64,000 nucleotides of DNA, taken from contig NZ_ATUJ01000008.1 in the NCBI RefSeq assembly GCF_000420145.1, positions 62,001-126,000 of the forward strand, read 5' to 3'. A program made the position numbers and the translations under genes. Under the pieces are notes generated by a model. The model was given only the letters and a program-made list of their open reading frames with translations. It was not told where the DNA came from and searched no databases. The DNA is from Paracoccus zeaxanthinifaciens ATCC 21588 (GTDB taxonomy: Bacteria > Pseudomonadota > Alphaproteobacteria > Rhodobacterales > Rhodobacteraceae). Below are positions 30,083 to 40,207 of this stretch, one piece after another (position 1 is the first letter of the stretch; every line of letters begins with the position of its first letter).

Positions 30083-30106
30083 GCGGGGGCTGGACGCGGC
30101 CCCCGC
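30083..30106 (+). terminator. Hairpin after hisH
   Basis: GCGGGGGC / GCCCCCGC stem eight bases past the stop. No T-run; a moderate terminator candidate separating his genes from ade. Confidence 0.45.
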
Positions 30107-30148
30107 ATTCCGGTTTGTTGGCGCCTTCGATTCAGCAAGGATGACGAC

Positions 30149-31843
30149 ATGGACGATCTGGAACGCCGCATCGCGCAGGCCCGGGGTGACATGCAGGCCG
30201 AGCTGGTCCTGCGGGGCGGGCGCGTTCTGGACCTGGTGACGGGCGACCTGCTGGAAGGCGATGTCGCGATCTGCGGCGACCGGATCGCGGGGATCGCCGC
30301 CGATTACAACGGCGCGCAGGTGATCGACGTGTCGGGCATGGTGCTGGTCCCCGGCTTCATCGACACGCATCTGCATGTCGAAAGCAGCCTGGTCACGCCC
30401 TTCGAATTCGACCGCTGCGTGACCCCGCGCGGCGTCACCACCGCCATCTGCGACCCGCACGAGATCGCGAATGTCATCGGCCTCGACGGCATCCGATATT
30501 TCCAGCAGGCGTCCGAACACCTGCTGATGGACCTGCGCGTGCAGCTGTCCAGCTGCGTCCCCTCGACCGAGATGGAGACCGCCGGCGCGCGGATCGAGGC
30601 CGATGATCTGGCGCAGGTGATGAACCACCCCTCGGGGATCGGGCTGGCCGAGTTCATGAACTATCCCGGCGTGATCCATCGCGATCCGGCGGCGATGGCC
30701 AAGCTGCGCCTGTTCGCGGGCGGCCATGTCGACGGGCATTGCCCGCAGCTGCGGGGCCGCGACCTGAACGCCTATGTCGCCGCCGGCATCCGCACCGAAC
30801 ACGAGGCCACCACCGCCAAGGAGGCGCGCGAGAAGCTGCAGAAGGGCATGCGCGTGCTGATCCGCGAAGGCTCGGTCAGCAAGGACCTGGAGGCGCTGGC
30901 GCCCCTGCTGAGCGAACGCACCAGCCCCTACATGTGCCTGTGCACCGACGACCGGAACCCGCTGGACATCGACGAGCACGGGCATCTGGATTACATGATC
31001 CGCCGCCTGATCGCGCGGGGCGTGCCCCCGCTTGCGGTCTATCGCGCGGCCAGCCTGTCGGCGGCCGAGGCATTCGGCCTGAAGGATCGCGGCCTGATCG
31101 CGCCGGGGCTGCGCGCCGACATCGTGGCCATGCCCGATCTGGACGACTGCCGCGCGTCGCTGGTGATCGCGGGCGGGCGCGTGGTGGATGACGCGGCGCT
31201 TGGCGCGCGCGGTCATGTCGCTGCGCCGGGCCGCGGGTCGGTCAAGGCGCCCGTGATTGCCCCGAACGATTTCCGCTGCAGCGGCAATGCCGAGGAGACG
31301 CCGGTGATCGGCATCCTCGAAGGCAAGATCATCACCGAGCACCTGACCCACCGCATCGCGCCGGTCGATGGCGACAAGCGCCCCGATGCCGGCCGCGACC
31401 TGGTCCGCATCGCCGTGGTCGAGCGTCACGGCAGGAACGGCAACATCGCCACGGGCTTCGTGCAGGGCTTCGGTCTGCGGCACGGGGCCATCGCATCGAC
31501 CGTGTGCCACGACCATCACAACATCGCCGTGGTGGGCATGGATTACGACGACATGGCGCTGGCCGCGAACCGCCTGTCGGAAATCGAGGGCGGCTTCGTC
31601 GTCGTCCGCGACGGGCGCGTGCTGGCCGAGCTGCCCCTGCCCATCGCGGGCCTCATGAGCCTCGATCCGTTCGAGGATGTGCGCGACCGCCTGGTCGATC
31701 TGCGCGCCGCGGCCCGCACCCTTGGCACCACGCTGGAGGAACCCTTCCTTCAGCTGGCCTTCCTGGCCCTGCCGGTCATCCCGGCGCTGAAGATCACCGA
31801 CCGCGGCATGGTCGACGTGAACCGGTTCGAGATCATCGGTTAA
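30149..31843 (+). CDS. ade: Adenine deaminase
   Basis: A 564-residue amidohydrolase converting adenine to hypoxanthine in purine salvage. The metal motif is [16 protein letters not shown] near residue 72, followed by [21 protein letters not shown] and [10 protein letters not shown] (catalytic Asp). The length and the carboxy-terminal region with [12 protein letters not shown] match bacterial Ade. It has its own start 73 bases after hisH and overlaps the convergent cmk by four bases. Confidence 0.93.
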   Translation: MDDLERRIAQARGDMQAELVLRGGRVLDLVTGDLLEGDVAICGDRIAGIAADYNGAQVIDVSGMVLVPGFIDTHLHVESSLVTPFEFDRCVTPRGVTTAICDPHEIANVIGLDGIRYFQQASEHLLMDLRVQLSSCVPSTEMETAGARIEADDLAQVMNHPSGIGLAEFMNYPGVIHRDPAAMAKLRLFAGGHVDGHCPQLRGRDLNAYVAAGIRTEHEATTAKEAREKLQKGMRVLIREGSVSKDLEALAPLLSERTSPYMCLCTDDRNPLDIDEHGHLDYMIRRLIARGVPPLAVYRAASLSAAEAFGLKDRGLIAPGLRADIVAMPDLDDCRASLVIAGGRVVDDAALGARGHVAAPGRGSVKAPVIAPNDFRCSGNAEETPVIGILEGKIITEHLTHRIAPVDGDKRPDAGRDLVRIAVVERHGRNGNIATGFVQGFGLRHGAIASTVCHDHHNIAVVGMDYDDMALAANRLSEIEGGFVVVRDGRVLAELPLPIAGLMSLDPFEDVRDRLVDLRAAARTLGTTLEEPFLQLAFLALPVIPALKITDRGMVDVNRFEIIG

Positions 31844-32424
31844 CCGCGGACGCGCGCGACCTCGGCGATGGCCCGCTCGACGGCCTGGTCGATGGTCAGC
31901 GCGCTGGTGTCCAGCATCACGGCATCCGGGGCGGGACGCAGGGGTGCCGCGGCGCGTTCGCTGTCGCGGCGGTCACGCTCCTGCAGCTCGATCAGCATCT
32001 GCGCGGGGTCGGCGCCCAGCTCGGCCGCGCGGCGGGCGGCCCGCACCTCGTCCGAGGCGATGACATACAGCTTTACCCGCGCGTCCGGGCAGATGACCGA
32101 GCCGATATCGCGCCCGTCCAGCACCGCGCCCGGTTCCTCCAGCGCGAAGCGGCGCTGGAAATCGACAAGCGCCGCGCGCACCTCGGGGATGACGGCGACC
32201 CGGCTGGCGGCCTGCCCCGCCTGCGCCGTGCGCAGATCGGGCCGGTCCAGATCCTGCGGCACCAAGGCGCGCGCAGCCGCGATCGGATCGCCCCCCATCG
32301 CCCCGATCGCACGATAGAGCAGCCCCGTATCCAGGTGCCGGAACCCGAAATGCGCCGAAATCGCGCGCGAGATCGTCCCCTTACCCGAGGCTGCAGGTCC
32401 GTCGATCGCGATCGTGAAGGGCAT
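31840..32424 (-). CDS. cmk: Cytidylate kinase
   Basis: A 194-residue kinase phosphorylating CMP/dCMP. It begins [17 protein letters not shown] (P-loop), with [28 protein letters not shown] and the lid [19 protein letters not shown]. The start at 32424 follows AAGGATGG; an ATG at 32538 would add 38 residues lacking homology. At 194 residues it is slightly shorter than the E. coli enzyme. Confidence 0.93.
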   Translation of the reverse strand: MPFTIAIDGPAASGKGTISRAISAHFGFRHLDTGLLYRAIGAMGGDPIAAARALVPQDLDRPDLRTAQAGQAASRVAVIPEVRAALVDFQRRFALEEPGAVLDGRDIGSVICPDARVKLYVIASDEVRAARRAAELGADPAQMLIELQERDRRDSERAAAPLRPAPDAVMLDTSALTIDQAVERAIAEVARVRG

Positions 32425-32606
32425 CCGTCCATCCTTTTTCCGTCGCGCACTGATTGCCACAGCCCCCGCCTGCAGGTCCAGCGCGAAGCGCCGTGCGCTG
32501 TTGCAACAGGGCGGCGTCAGGTTTGCACAATTCCTCAATTCACTTGAGTTTCAGGCCGATGGAATGCTTACTGGTCTTGTTATTTGTTTGTCGTTTCCAG
32601 GTCATT

Positions 32607-33377
32607 ATGCTTACAGAATTCATCCACGGCATTGTTTCGGCTGCGTCAATTAATGACGCAAATGCTTGTTTCATCAAGGCAAGCAACCATTACGGGTATC
32701 GCCTTGTCCAATATCGCGCAAGCTTCGCGACCGACATCCCGCTCCCGAGCCTGAGAGAGGCGCCGCTGCTTCTGGGCAACCTGCCGCGATCGCTGAACAT
32801 GGAGCTGACGGCGCAGGACCTGATCGACCGGACCATCCGGACGACCGGCGTGATCTCGGCGGCGGCCATCTCGCAGGAGCTGGGCAACCCCGCCATGTTC
32901 GAACGCCTCATCGGCGAGGGGCTGGGGCTGGTGCAGGCCATCAGCCTCTACGGGACGGTGCTGAACAGCTGCGGGGTCGTGCTTCTCTGGGCGGGCAGGC
33001 ATGCCTCCGAGGGGCACCTGACCGAGCTGTGGCACCAGTCCGGCCACGCGATGGAGCTGCTGGCCAACGTCCTGCACATGCGCATCGCCACCCTGTCGCG
33101 CAGCACGGCCGGTCGCGACCTGACGCCGCGCCAGCGCGAGGTGCTGCTGTGGCGGTCCCTGGGCAAGACCGTGTCCGAGATCGCCGTCATCCTGGGCATC
33201 ACCGTCGCCACGGTCGAAAAGCACCTGCGCCTTGCGCGCGAGAACCTGGGGGTCGAGACCACGCCGCAGGCCGTGCTGAAGGCCCATGTGACGCAGCAAT
33301 TGTTCGCCCATGGCGACAGCGTGGCCAAGCAACCGCTGCTGCAGGGCAACGGTAAGGATTTCCGCCAATTGGGGTGA
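32607..33377 (+). CDS. LuxR family transcriptional regulator (no cognate synthase)
   Basis: A 256-residue regulator. The carboxy-terminal LuxR helix-turn-helix begins LTPRQREVLLWRSLGKTVSE at residue 172 and ends near 235, the position usual for quorum-sensing regulators. The amino half is the size of an autoinducer-binding domain, but the invariant Trp/Tyr/Asp-Pro pocket residues could not be found by eye. No luxI is present. The start at 32607 is chosen for domain size; an earlier ATG at 32559 is possible. The first 150 bases and upstream region are clearly richer in A+T than the neighbourhood. Confidence 0.82.
   Translation: MLTEFIHGIVSAASINDANACFIKASNHYGYRLVQYRASFATDIPLPSLREAPLLLGNLPRSLNMELTAQDLIDRTIRTTGVISAAAISQELGNPAMFERLIGEGLGLVQAISLYGTVLNSCGVVLLWAGRHASEGHLTELWHQSGHAMELLANVLHMRIATLSRSTAGRDLTPRQREVLLWRSLGKTVSEIAVILGITVATVEKHLRLARENLGVETTPQAVLKAHVTQQLFAHGDSVAKQPLLQGNGKDFRQLG
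32642..32660. repeat. Inverted repeat at the start of the LuxR-type gene
   Basis: TGCGTCA / TGACGCA arms separated by five A/T bases, inside codons 12-18. It could be an operator for autoregulation or a chance palindrome. Confidence 0.3.
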
Positions 33378-33514
33378 CTGCCCTTTTCAGGCAGCATGCG
33401 CCTGTTCCGTGAGTGGTGACACGCAAGTGTCAGGAACAGGCGATGCCGGTCATGTTGCCTTTGGCTGGCATCGCCACCGGAGCATCCATCGAATTCCGCG
33501 ACACCCGAAACGCA

Positions 33515-33542
33515 GAATGCCGGCCCCGAAGGACCGGCATTC
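33515..33542 (-). terminator. Hairpin terminator after tsf
   Basis: GAATGCCGG / CCGGCATTC stem lying 28 bases past the tsf stop on the minus strand. Confidence 0.7.
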
Positions 33543-33569
33543 CCGTGTTCCGGATGGAACCCGAAGGGA

Positions 33570-34448
33570 TCAGGCGCTGCCCAGGGTCTTGGCGACCTCG
33601 GCTGCGAAATCCTCTTCCAGCTTCTCGATGCCTTCGCCGACTTCGACGCGGGCATAGGCCTTGATCGTCGCGCCCGCTTCCTTCGCGGCTTCCGCCACGG
33701 TCAGGTCGGGGTTGATGACGAACTTCTGGCCGGTCAGCGTGACCTCTTCGAAGAACTTCTTCATGCGGCCTTCGATCATCTTCTCGATGACGGCTTCGGG
33801 CTTGCCCGATGCGCGCGCCTGCTCGGTCAGGACGTCCTTCTCGCGCTGCACCAGGGCGGCGTCGAGGTCGGTCTCGTCCAGCGAGGCGGGCGAGGTCGCA
33901 GCGACGTGCATCGCGATCTGGCGGCCGATTTCCTCGTTGCCGCCTTCCAGGCCGACCAGCACGCCAATCTTGCCCATGCCTTCGGCAGCAGCGTTGTGAA
34001 CATAGTTCACGACGATCGGCGCCTCGACGGTGACCATGCGGCGCAGCGTCATGTTCTCGCCGATCTTGGCGATCGCGTCGGTCAGGATTTCCGAAACCGG
34101 CTTGCCGTCGATCTTCTCGTTCTTCAGCGCCTCGACATCGTCCACGTTCAGCGCGGCTTCCGCGATCTTGCGGACCATGTTCTGGAACTCTTCGTTCTTG
34201 CCGACGAAGTCGGTTTCCGAGTTCACTTCGACGGCAACGCCACGGCCTTCGCGCACGGCGACGGCGACCAGGCCCTCGGCGGCGACGCGGCCCGACTTCT
34301 TGGCGGCCTTGGCCAGACCCTTGGTGCGCAGCCAGTCGATGGCGGCTTCCATGTCGCCGTCATTCTCGGTCAGCGCCTTCTTGGCGTCCATCATGCCTGC
34401 GCCGGTGGTCTCGCGCAGCTCTTTCACCATAGCAGCGGTGATAGCCAT
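33570..34448 (-). CDS. tsf: Translation elongation factor Ts
   Basis: A 292-residue nucleotide exchange factor for EF-Tu. It begins with the UBA-like [20 protein letters not shown] and contains [15 protein letters not shown] and [13 protein letters not shown]. It lies 84 bases after rpsB, with a strong hairpin between them, as in other bacteria. Confidence 0.97.
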   Translation of the reverse strand: MAITAAMVKELRETTGAGMMDAKKALTENDGDMEAAIDWLRTKGLAKAAKKSGRVAAEGLVAVAVREGRGVAVEVNSETDFVGKNEEFQNMVRKIAEAALNVDDVEALKNEKIDGKPVSEILTDAIAKIGENMTLRRMVTVEAPIVVNYVHNAAAEGMGKIGVLVGLEGGNEEIGRQIAMHVAATSPASLDETDLDAALVQREKDVLTEQARASGKPEAVIEKMIEGRMKKFFEEVTLTGQKFVINPDLTVAEAAKEAGATIKAYARVEVGEGIEKLEEDFAAEVAKTLGSA

Positions 34449-34472
34449 GTCCGTCTCCTTGTGTTCAAGCGT

Positions 34473-34497
34473 TCAGGCGGGGGATATCCCCGCCTGA
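34473..34497 (-). terminator. Attenuator-like hairpin between rpsB and tsf
   Basis: Ten-base perfect stem TCAGGCGGGG / CCCCGCCTGA plus one G-T pair, in the 84-base gap. It has no T-run after it, so it probably tunes tsf expression rather than ending transcription. Confidence 0.5.
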
Positions 34498-34532
34498 CGA
34501 CAATTCGATGAAATCGCGTGTCCGCGGGCCGA

Positions 34533-35300
34533 TCAGGCCTGGGCTTCTTCCTCGACGGCCAGCTCTTCGGGAGCTTCTGCCAGCGAGCCCAGATCGACGC
34601 CTGCGGCGCCCATCTGTGCCGACATGCCGTCCAGGGCAGCGCGGCTGACCAGGTCGCAATACAGCGAGATCGCGCGGGCCGCGTCATCGTTGCCCGGGAT
34701 GATGTAGTCCACGCCATCCGGCGAGCAGTTGGTGTCGACGACGGCGACGACCGGGATGCCCAGCTTCTTGGCTTCGGCGATCGCCAGGTCTTCCTTGTTC
34801 ACGTCGATGACGAACAGCAGGTCCGGCAGGCCGCCCATGTCGCGGATGCCGCCGAGGCTTGCGGTCAGTTTTTCCTGATCGCGCTCGAGCTGCAGACGCT
34901 CTTTCTTGGTCAGACCGTCGGCGCCGCCGGCCAGGGTCTCGTCGATGGCCTTCAGGCGGTTGATCGACTGGCTGACGGTCTTCCAGTTGGTCAGCGTGCC
35001 GCCCAGCCAACGGTGGTTCATGTAGAACTGCGCCGATTTCTCGGCGGCTTCGGCGATCGACTTCTGCGCCTGGCGCTTGGTGCCGACGAACAGGACGCGG
35101 CCACCCTTGGCGACGGTGTCACGGATGACGTTCAGCGCGGCGTCCAGCATGGGGACGGTCTGCGTCAGGTCGACGATGTGGATGCCGTTGCGGTCGCCAT
35201 AGATGAACTCGGCCATCCGCGGGTTCCAGCGCTGCGTCTGGTGACCATAGTGAACGCCAGCTTCGAGCAGCTGACGCATGGAGAATTCGGGAAGCGCCAT
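34533..35300 (-). CDS. rpsB: 30S ribosomal protein S2
   Basis: A 255-residue small-subunit protein. It begins [20 protein letters not shown] and carries [20 protein letters not shown] and [10 protein letters not shown], typical of S2. The carboxy end has an acidic tail ([14 protein letters not shown]). It heads the rpsB-tsf operon, with a promoter candidate about 120 bases upstream. Confidence 0.97.
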   Translation of the reverse strand: MALPEFSMRQLLEAGVHYGHQTQRWNPRMAEFIYGDRNGIHIVDLTQTVPMLDAALNVIRDTVAKGGRVLFVGTKRQAQKSIAEAAEKSAQFYMNHRWLGGTLTNWKTVSQSINRLKAIDETLAGGADGLTKKERLQLERDQEKLTASLGGIRDMGGLPDLLFVIDVNKEDLAIAEAKKLGIPVVAVVDTNCSPDGVDYIIPGNDDAARAISLYCDLVSRAALDGMSAQMGAAGVDLGSLAEAPEELAVEEEAQA

Positions 35301-35417
35301 ATCTTGGTTCCTTTCCGGTTTGCGCCTTGGCAGGGGGTCTCAGGGCGGATGCCCCAACCGGTGGACCGCTTGCGGATTTCTCCCGCAATGGCCCTCCCCT
35401 GCCTGTGAAGTGTGTGC

Positions 35418-35446
35418 GCGTTACAGTCGAAACCGCGCGGATGCAA
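35418..35446 (-). promoter_or_regulatory. Promoter candidate for rpsB-tsf
   Basis: TTGCAT, 17 bases, TAACGC on the minus strand, giving a leader of about 110 nt. The same TTGCAT -35 is used upstream of the SRP RNA. Confidence 0.45.
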
Positions 35447-35546
35447 GCGCGAATCGCGCAAAGCCCGTGCATGGCGGCGCTTTCGCTTGCATCAAGCGCC
35501 CCCCCGGTCCAGTTTCGGCGCCATCATAGCAGATCCGAGGTGTATC

Positions 35547-36191
35547 ATGACCCCCGAACAGCAATCCCAGAAGACGCGCGCGCTGTGCCAGCTGGCCCCG
35601 GTCGTCCCGGTGATCGTCATCAAGGACGCGGCCAAGGCAGCCGATCTGGCGCGTTCGCTGGTCGCGGGCGGGCTGCCCGTGCTGGAAGTCACGCTGCGTT
35701 CGGATGCCGCGCTGGATTCGATCCGCGCGATGTCGCAGGTCGCGGGCGGTCATGTCGGTGCAGGCACCGTGTTGACGCCCGACGACGCCAAGCGCGCGAA
35801 GGATGCGGGGGCCAGCTTTGCGGTCTCGCCCGGTCTGACGGACCGGCTGATCGACGCCTGCGCCGATCTCGAGCTGCCGCTGCTGCCCGGTGCCGTCACC
35901 GCGTCCGAGATCATGCGCGCCGCCGATGCGGGCTTCGACATGCTCAAGTTCTTCCCGGCCGAGGCCGTGGGCGGCGCCCCTGCCTTGAAATCGCTGGCGG
36001 GTCCGCTGCCGAAGGTCAGCTTCTGCCCGACGGGCGGCGTCTCGCCCGACAACGCGACGGATTACCTGTCGCTGCCGAACGTCGTCTGCGTGGGCGGCAG
36101 CTGGATCGTGACCGAAAACGACATGAACCACGGTAACTGGTCCGCGATCGAGGGCCGCGCACGCACCGCCGCGGCCCTGCGCCGCGACTAA
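35547..36191 (+). CDS. eda: KDPG/KHG aldolase
   Basis: A 214-residue class I aldolase splitting 2-keto-3-deoxy-6-phosphogluconate into pyruvate and glyceraldehyde 3-phosphate in the Entner-Doudoroff pathway. Seen are PVLEVTLRSDAAL (catalytic Glu), GAGTVLTPDDAK, the Schiff-base lysine in MLKFFPAEA, and FCPTGGVSPDN. A GAGGTG site precedes the ATG at 35547. edd is not adjacent. It overlaps the convergent xseA by four bases. Confidence 0.94.
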   Translation: MTPEQQSQKTRALCQLAPVVPVIVIKDAAKAADLARSLVAGGLPVLEVTLRSDAALDSIRAMSQVAGGHVGAGTVLTPDDAKRAKDAGASFAVSPGLTDRLIDACADLELPLLPGAVTASEIMRAADAGFDMLKFFPAEAVGGAPALKSLAGPLPKVSFCPTGGVSPDNATDYLSLPNVVCVGGSWIVTENDMNHGNWSAIEGRARTAAALRRD

Positions 36192-37753
36192 AGCAGGCTC
36201 TTCTGTTCGGGCGGTGCCTTGCGCCGCCCGGGCTTCGACGGGGCGGTTGCGGGGCGCGCCTCGACGCTGCCATCGTGGAACTCGATCCGGAACTGCGGCG
36301 TCTTCGCGGCCTGCGCGGCCTCGGTCAGCACCCCTTCCGGGCCGTGAACCACCGCAAAGCCCCGCTTCAGCGTTTCCTTGTATCCGAGCGTCTGGCGCAT
36401 CCGGTCCAGCCGGGCCAGCGCGTCCTTGCGCCCGGCCATGTCGCGCCGCTGCGCGACCGCAAGCCGGTCGGCGAGTTGCCCCAGCTTCTGCCGCTGGTCC
36501 TGCGCCGCGCGCCGCGTGGTTCCCGCGATCCGGCGCAGCGATGCCTCCAACCGCTCGGCCAGTTGCGCCACGCGGTCGCGCGGGCGTTCCAGCCTGCGCT
36601 GACGGGCGATGTCCAGCCGTCCGGCGGCGCGTTCCAGGCCGTGCCGCTTGGCCGCCGCGTATTGGCGCAGCGTGGCCGCAGGGATCGGCCGCGAGGCCAG
36701 CTGCTGCCGCCGCATCCGAACAAGCTGGCGCAGCGCCGGTTCCAGCCGCGCGCCCTGCAGGTCCAGCCGCTGCCGCGCCCCGTCCGTCAGGGCGGCGGGC
36801 CGGCCCATGGCGCGGGACAGGTCGCGCAGCCGTTGACGCGGGCGCTGGATCATCTGCGTGCCGGACCGCGCCATGCGCGCACCCGCATCGGCCAGTCGGG
36901 CCGACAGCTCGGCGCGCACGGGGACCGCGATCTCGGCGGCTGCGGTGGGGGTCGGGGCGCGTCGGTCCGATGCGAAATCGATCAGCGTGGTGTCGGTCTC
37001 GTGCCCCACGGCGGAGATCAGCGGGATGCGGCTCTCGGCGGCGGCGCGCACGACGATCTCTTCGTTGAAGCCCCACAGGTCCTCGAGGCTGCCGCCCCCG
37101 CGTGCGACGATCAGCAGGTCGGGCCGCGCGATCGGCCCACCATCTGGCAGCGCGTTGAAGCCTCGGATCGCGGCGGCCACCTGGCCCGCGCAGGCCTCGC
37201 CCTGGACGGCGACGGGCCAGATCACGACATGCGTCGGAAAGCGGTCGCGCAGGCGGTGCAGGATGTCGCGGATCACCGCCCCCGAGGGCGAGGTCACCAC
37301 CCCGATCACGCGCGGCAGGCTGGGCAAGGGCCGCTTGCGATCCTGGTCGAACAGCCCCTCGGCGGCCAGCGCCTTGCGGCGTTTCTCCAGCATGGCCATC
37401 AGCGCGCCGGCGCCTGCGGGCTCGATCTGGTCCACGATCATCTGGTATTTCGACTGGCCGGGGAAGGTCGTCAGGCGACCGGTGGCGATCACCTCCATCC
37501 CCTCCTCGGGGCGGTGGGCCAGCCGCGCGGCCTGCCCCTTCCACGTCACGGCGGCCAGCACCGCGCGATCGTCCTTGAGGTCGAAATACAGGTGCCCCGA
37601 CCCCGGACGCGACACGCGCCCGATCTCGGCCCGGACGCGGACGCGGCCGAACTGGTCCTCGATGCTGCGCTTCACCGCGCCGGACAGTTCCGACACGGTG
37701 AATTCATGGGCGTTGCTGCCCGGCTTGTCGTCGTCGTCCTCGAAAAGATCCAT
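36188..37753 (-). CDS. xseA: Exodeoxyribonuclease VII large subunit
   Basis: A 521-residue catalytic subunit of the single-strand nuclease that helps in mismatch and recombination repair. It has the amino-terminal OB fold (FTVSELSGAVKRSIEDQF), then SGAVIRDILHRLRDRFP, RGGGSLEDLWGFN and GHETDTTLIDFASDRRA, and a long arginine-rich coiled-coil. The small subunit gene xseB is not in the window. Confidence 0.95.
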   Translation of the reverse strand: MDLFEDDDDKPGSNAHEFTVSELSGAVKRSIEDQFGRVRVRAEIGRVSRPGSGHLYFDLKDDRAVLAAVTWKGQAARLAHRPEEGMEVIATGRLTTFPGQSKYQMIVDQIEPAGAGALMAMLEKRRKALAAEGLFDQDRKRPLPSLPRVIGVVTSPSGAVIRDILHRLRDRFPTHVVIWPVAVQGEACAGQVAAAIRGFNALPDGGPIARPDLLIVARGGGSLEDLWGFNEEIVVRAAAESRIPLISAVGHETDTTLIDFASDRRAPTPTAAAEIAVPVRAELSARLADAGARMARSGTQMIQRPRQRLRDLSRAMGRPAALTDGARQRLDLQGARLEPALRQLVRMRRQQLASRPIPAATLRQYAAAKRHGLERAAGRLDIARQRRLERPRDRVAQLAERLEASLRRIAGTTRRAAQDQRQKLGQLADRLAVAQRRDMAGRKDALARLDRMRQTLGYKETLKRGFAVVHGPEGVLTEAAQAAKTPQFRIEFHDGSVEARPATAPSKPGRRKAPPEQKSLL

Positions 37754-37815
37754 GCGCCTTGTTCCCTGCTTGGGGGCAGACTAGAACGCCCGCAGGTCAA
37801 GCGAAAGGGCGGCAG

Positions 37816-39072
37816 ATGAACATCCTGATCCTGGGAAGCGGCGGGCGCGAACATGCGCTGGCATGGGCGATCCGGCAGAACCCCAAATGCGACAGGCTGA
37901 TCGTCGCGCCCGGCAATGCGGGCATCGCGAATGTCGCGGAATGCGCCGCGCTGAATATCGAGAGCCGCGCCGAGGTGCTGGAATTCGCGCAGGAGAACGC
38001 GATCGACTTCGTCGTGATCGGCCCCGAGGCCCCGCTGGCCGCCGGCGTGTCCGACGCGCTGCGCGACGCGGGCTTCCTGACCTTTGGCCCCAGCCAGGCC
38101 GCAGCACAGCTCGAGGCGTCCAAGACCTTCACCAAGGAGGTCTGCGACGCCTGCAACGCCCCGACCGCCGCCTGGGCGCGTTTCGACAACGGCTCGCAGG
38201 CCCGCGACTACGTCACCGCGCAGGGCGCGCCCATCGTGATCAAGGCCGACGGGCTGGCCGCCGGCAAGGGCGTCACCGTGGCCGAGACGGTCGAGCAGGC
38301 CCACGCCGCCATCGACGCGATCTTCGACGGCGAATTCGGCGACACCTCGGTCGTGATCGAGGAATTCATGGAGGGCGAGGAAGCCAGCTTCTTCATCCTG
38401 TCCGACGGCACCGACTGCCTGCCCGTCGGAACCGCCCAGGACCACAAGCGCGTGGGCGAAGGCGATACCGGCCCGAACACCGGCGGCATGGGCGCCTACA
38501 GCCCCGCACCCGTCCTGACCGAGGCGCTGCAGGAGCAGGTGATGGAGCGGATCGTCCGCCCCACCGTGGCCGAGATGGCGCGGCGCGGCATGCCGTTCCA
38601 GGGCGTGCTCTATGCCGGGCTGATGATCAAGGACGGCACGGCGCGGCTGGTCGAATACAATGTCCGCTTCGGCGATCCGGAATGCCAGGTGCTGATTATG
38701 CGCCTTGGCGCGCAGATCCTGGACCTGCTGCTGGCCTGCGCGGAAGGCGCGCTGGCCGATACCCGCGTGACCTGGGCCGACGATCACGCCATGACCGTCG
38801 TGATGGCTGCCAAGGGCTATCCGGGGGTGTACGAGAAGGGCTCGGTCATCCAGGGGCTGGAGGCGCTGGACGAGGACAGCTTCCGCATGACCTTCCACGC
38901 GGGCACCGCCCAGAAGGACGGCGCGACCGTCGCCGTGGGCGGGCGTGTCCTGACCTGTACGGGGCGCGGCGAGACCCTGTCGCAGGCGCATCAGCGCGCC
39001 TATTCGCAGGTCGATGCGATCGACTGGCCCGAGGGCTTCTGCCGCCGCGATATCGGCTGGCGCGCCCTGTAA
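37816..39072 (+). CDS. purD: Phosphoribosylamine--glycine ligase
   Basis: A 418-residue ATP-grasp enzyme for the second step of purine synthesis. It begins MNILILGSGGREHALAWAI, with IGPEAPLAAGVSDAL, the ATP-grasp KADGLAAGKGV, and GDTGPNTGGMGAYSP. The start at 37816 matches the family. It is divergent from xseA and ends at a strong hairpin. Confidence 0.96.
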   Translation: MNILILGSGGREHALAWAIRQNPKCDRLIVAPGNAGIANVAECAALNIESRAEVLEFAQENAIDFVVIGPEAPLAAGVSDALRDAGFLTFGPSQAAAQLEASKTFTKEVCDACNAPTAAWARFDNGSQARDYVTAQGAPIVIKADGLAAGKGVTVAETVEQAHAAIDAIFDGEFGDTSVVIEEFMEGEEASFFILSDGTDCLPVGTAQDHKRVGEGDTGPNTGGMGAYSPAPVLTEALQEQVMERIVRPTVAEMARRGMPFQGVLYAGLMIKDGTARLVEYNVRFGDPECQVLIMRLGAQILDLLLACAEGALADTRVTWADDHAMTVVMAAKGYPGVYEKGSVIQGLEALDEDSFRMTFHAGTAQKDGATVAVGGRVLTCTGRGETLSQAHQRAYSQVDAIDWPEGFCRRDIGWRAL

Positions 39073-39078
39073 AACCGA

Positions 39079-39104
39079 AAACGGCGCCCCACGGGGCGCC
39101 GTTT
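39079..39104. terminator. Bidirectional terminator between purD and prs
   Basis: AAACGGCGCCCC / GGGGCGCCGTTT, a 12-base stem with A-rich and T-rich edges, serving both converging genes. Confidence 0.8.
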
Positions 39105-39109
39105 CATTC

Positions 39110-40129
39110 TCAGGTGTTGTAGAGACCTTCGTAGATCGGCAGCAGGGTGTCCGTCTCGAACAGGCTGCTGACCGAGGTGCCGTTCCAGATGTTCAGGATC
39201 GCCTGCGTGAACATCGGCGCGGTCGGCACGATGCGGATATTGGGCGCGTTGCGGACAGCCTCGGTCGGCTGGATCGAATCCGTGATGACCAGCGACTTCA
39301 TCACCGACTTGCTGACACGCTCGACCGCGGGGCCGGACAGGACGCCGTGGGTGATATAGGCGTGAACCTCGGTCGCGCCGTTGTCCATCAGCACCTGCGC
39401 GGCCTTGCACAGCGTTCCGGCGGTGTCGCAGATGTCGTCCACGATGATGCAGCTCTTGCCCTCGACATCGCCAATGACGGTCATTTCCGCGATCTCGCCC
39501 GCCTTCTCGCGGCGCTTGTCCACGATGGCCAGCGGTGCGCCGATCCGGGTCGCCAGTTCACGCGCACGCGCCACACCGCCCACATCGGGCGAGATGACCA
39601 TCATGTCGTCCATGCGGCCCTTGAAGTGGTGCTGCACGTCCAGCGCGAAGACCGGTGCGGCATAGAGGTTGTCGACCGGGATGTCGAAGAAGCCCTGGAT
39701 CTGGGCCGCGTGCAGGTCCATCGTCAGGATGCGGTCGACACCGGCCTCGGTCAGCAGGTTCGCGACCAGCTTGGCGCTGATGGGCGTGCGCGCCTTGGCG
39801 CGGCGGTCCTGGCGGGCATAGCCGAAATAGGGGATCACTGCGGTGATCCGCGCGGCCGACGAACGCTTGAGCGCGTCGACCATGATCAGCAGTTCCATCA
39901 GGTTGTCGTTCGCCGGGTTCGAGGTCGGCTGGATGATGTACATGTCCTCGCCGCGGACATTCTCGTAGACCTCGACGAAGATCTCGGCATCGTTGAACCG
40001 CTCGACGCGGGCATCGAGCAGGTTGACGCTCATCCCGCGGTGCATGGACATCCGCCGCGCGATGGCGCTGGCAAGCGGGCGGTTGGCGTTTCCGGAGATC
40101 AGCTTGGGTTCGGTCATGACGGGCATCAT
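39110..40129 (-). CDS. prs: Ribose-phosphate pyrophosphokinase
   Basis: A 339-residue enzyme making PRPP from ribose 5-phosphate and ATP for nucleotide, histidine and tryptophan synthesis. It shows [18 protein letters not shown], the Mg/ATP loop [14 protein letters not shown], and the PRPP motif [13 protein letters not shown]. The first ATG has AGAGGC just upstream; Met5 ([14 protein letters not shown], at 40117) better matches the usual family start and is an alternative. Confidence 0.95.
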   Translation of the reverse strand: MMPVMTEPKLISGNANRPLASAIARRMSMHRGMSVNLLDARVERFNDAEIFVEVYENVRGEDMYIIQPTSNPANDNLMELLIMVDALKRSSAARITAVIPYFGYARQDRRAKARTPISAKLVANLLTEAGVDRILTMDLHAAQIQGFFDIPVDNLYAAPVFALDVQHHFKGRMDDMMVISPDVGGVARARELATRIGAPLAIVDKRREKAGEIAEMTVIGDVEGKSCIIVDDICDTAGTLCKAAQVLMDNGATEVHAYITHGVLSGPAVERVSKSVMKSLVITDSIQPTEAVRNAPNIRIVPTAPMFTQAILNIWNGTSVSSLFETDTLLPIYEGLYNT

Positions 40130-40207
40130 CGGGCCTCTGGCGAGTTCGGGCAGATTGCGGACCGCTTACCACCGCGATAGCCTGCGGCAAACCCCGAAAG
40201 GACCCCC

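Noticed and set aside
32517..32606. lux box before the LuxR-type gene
   Set aside because: The region is AT-rich, but no 18-20 bp palindrome of lux-box type was found.
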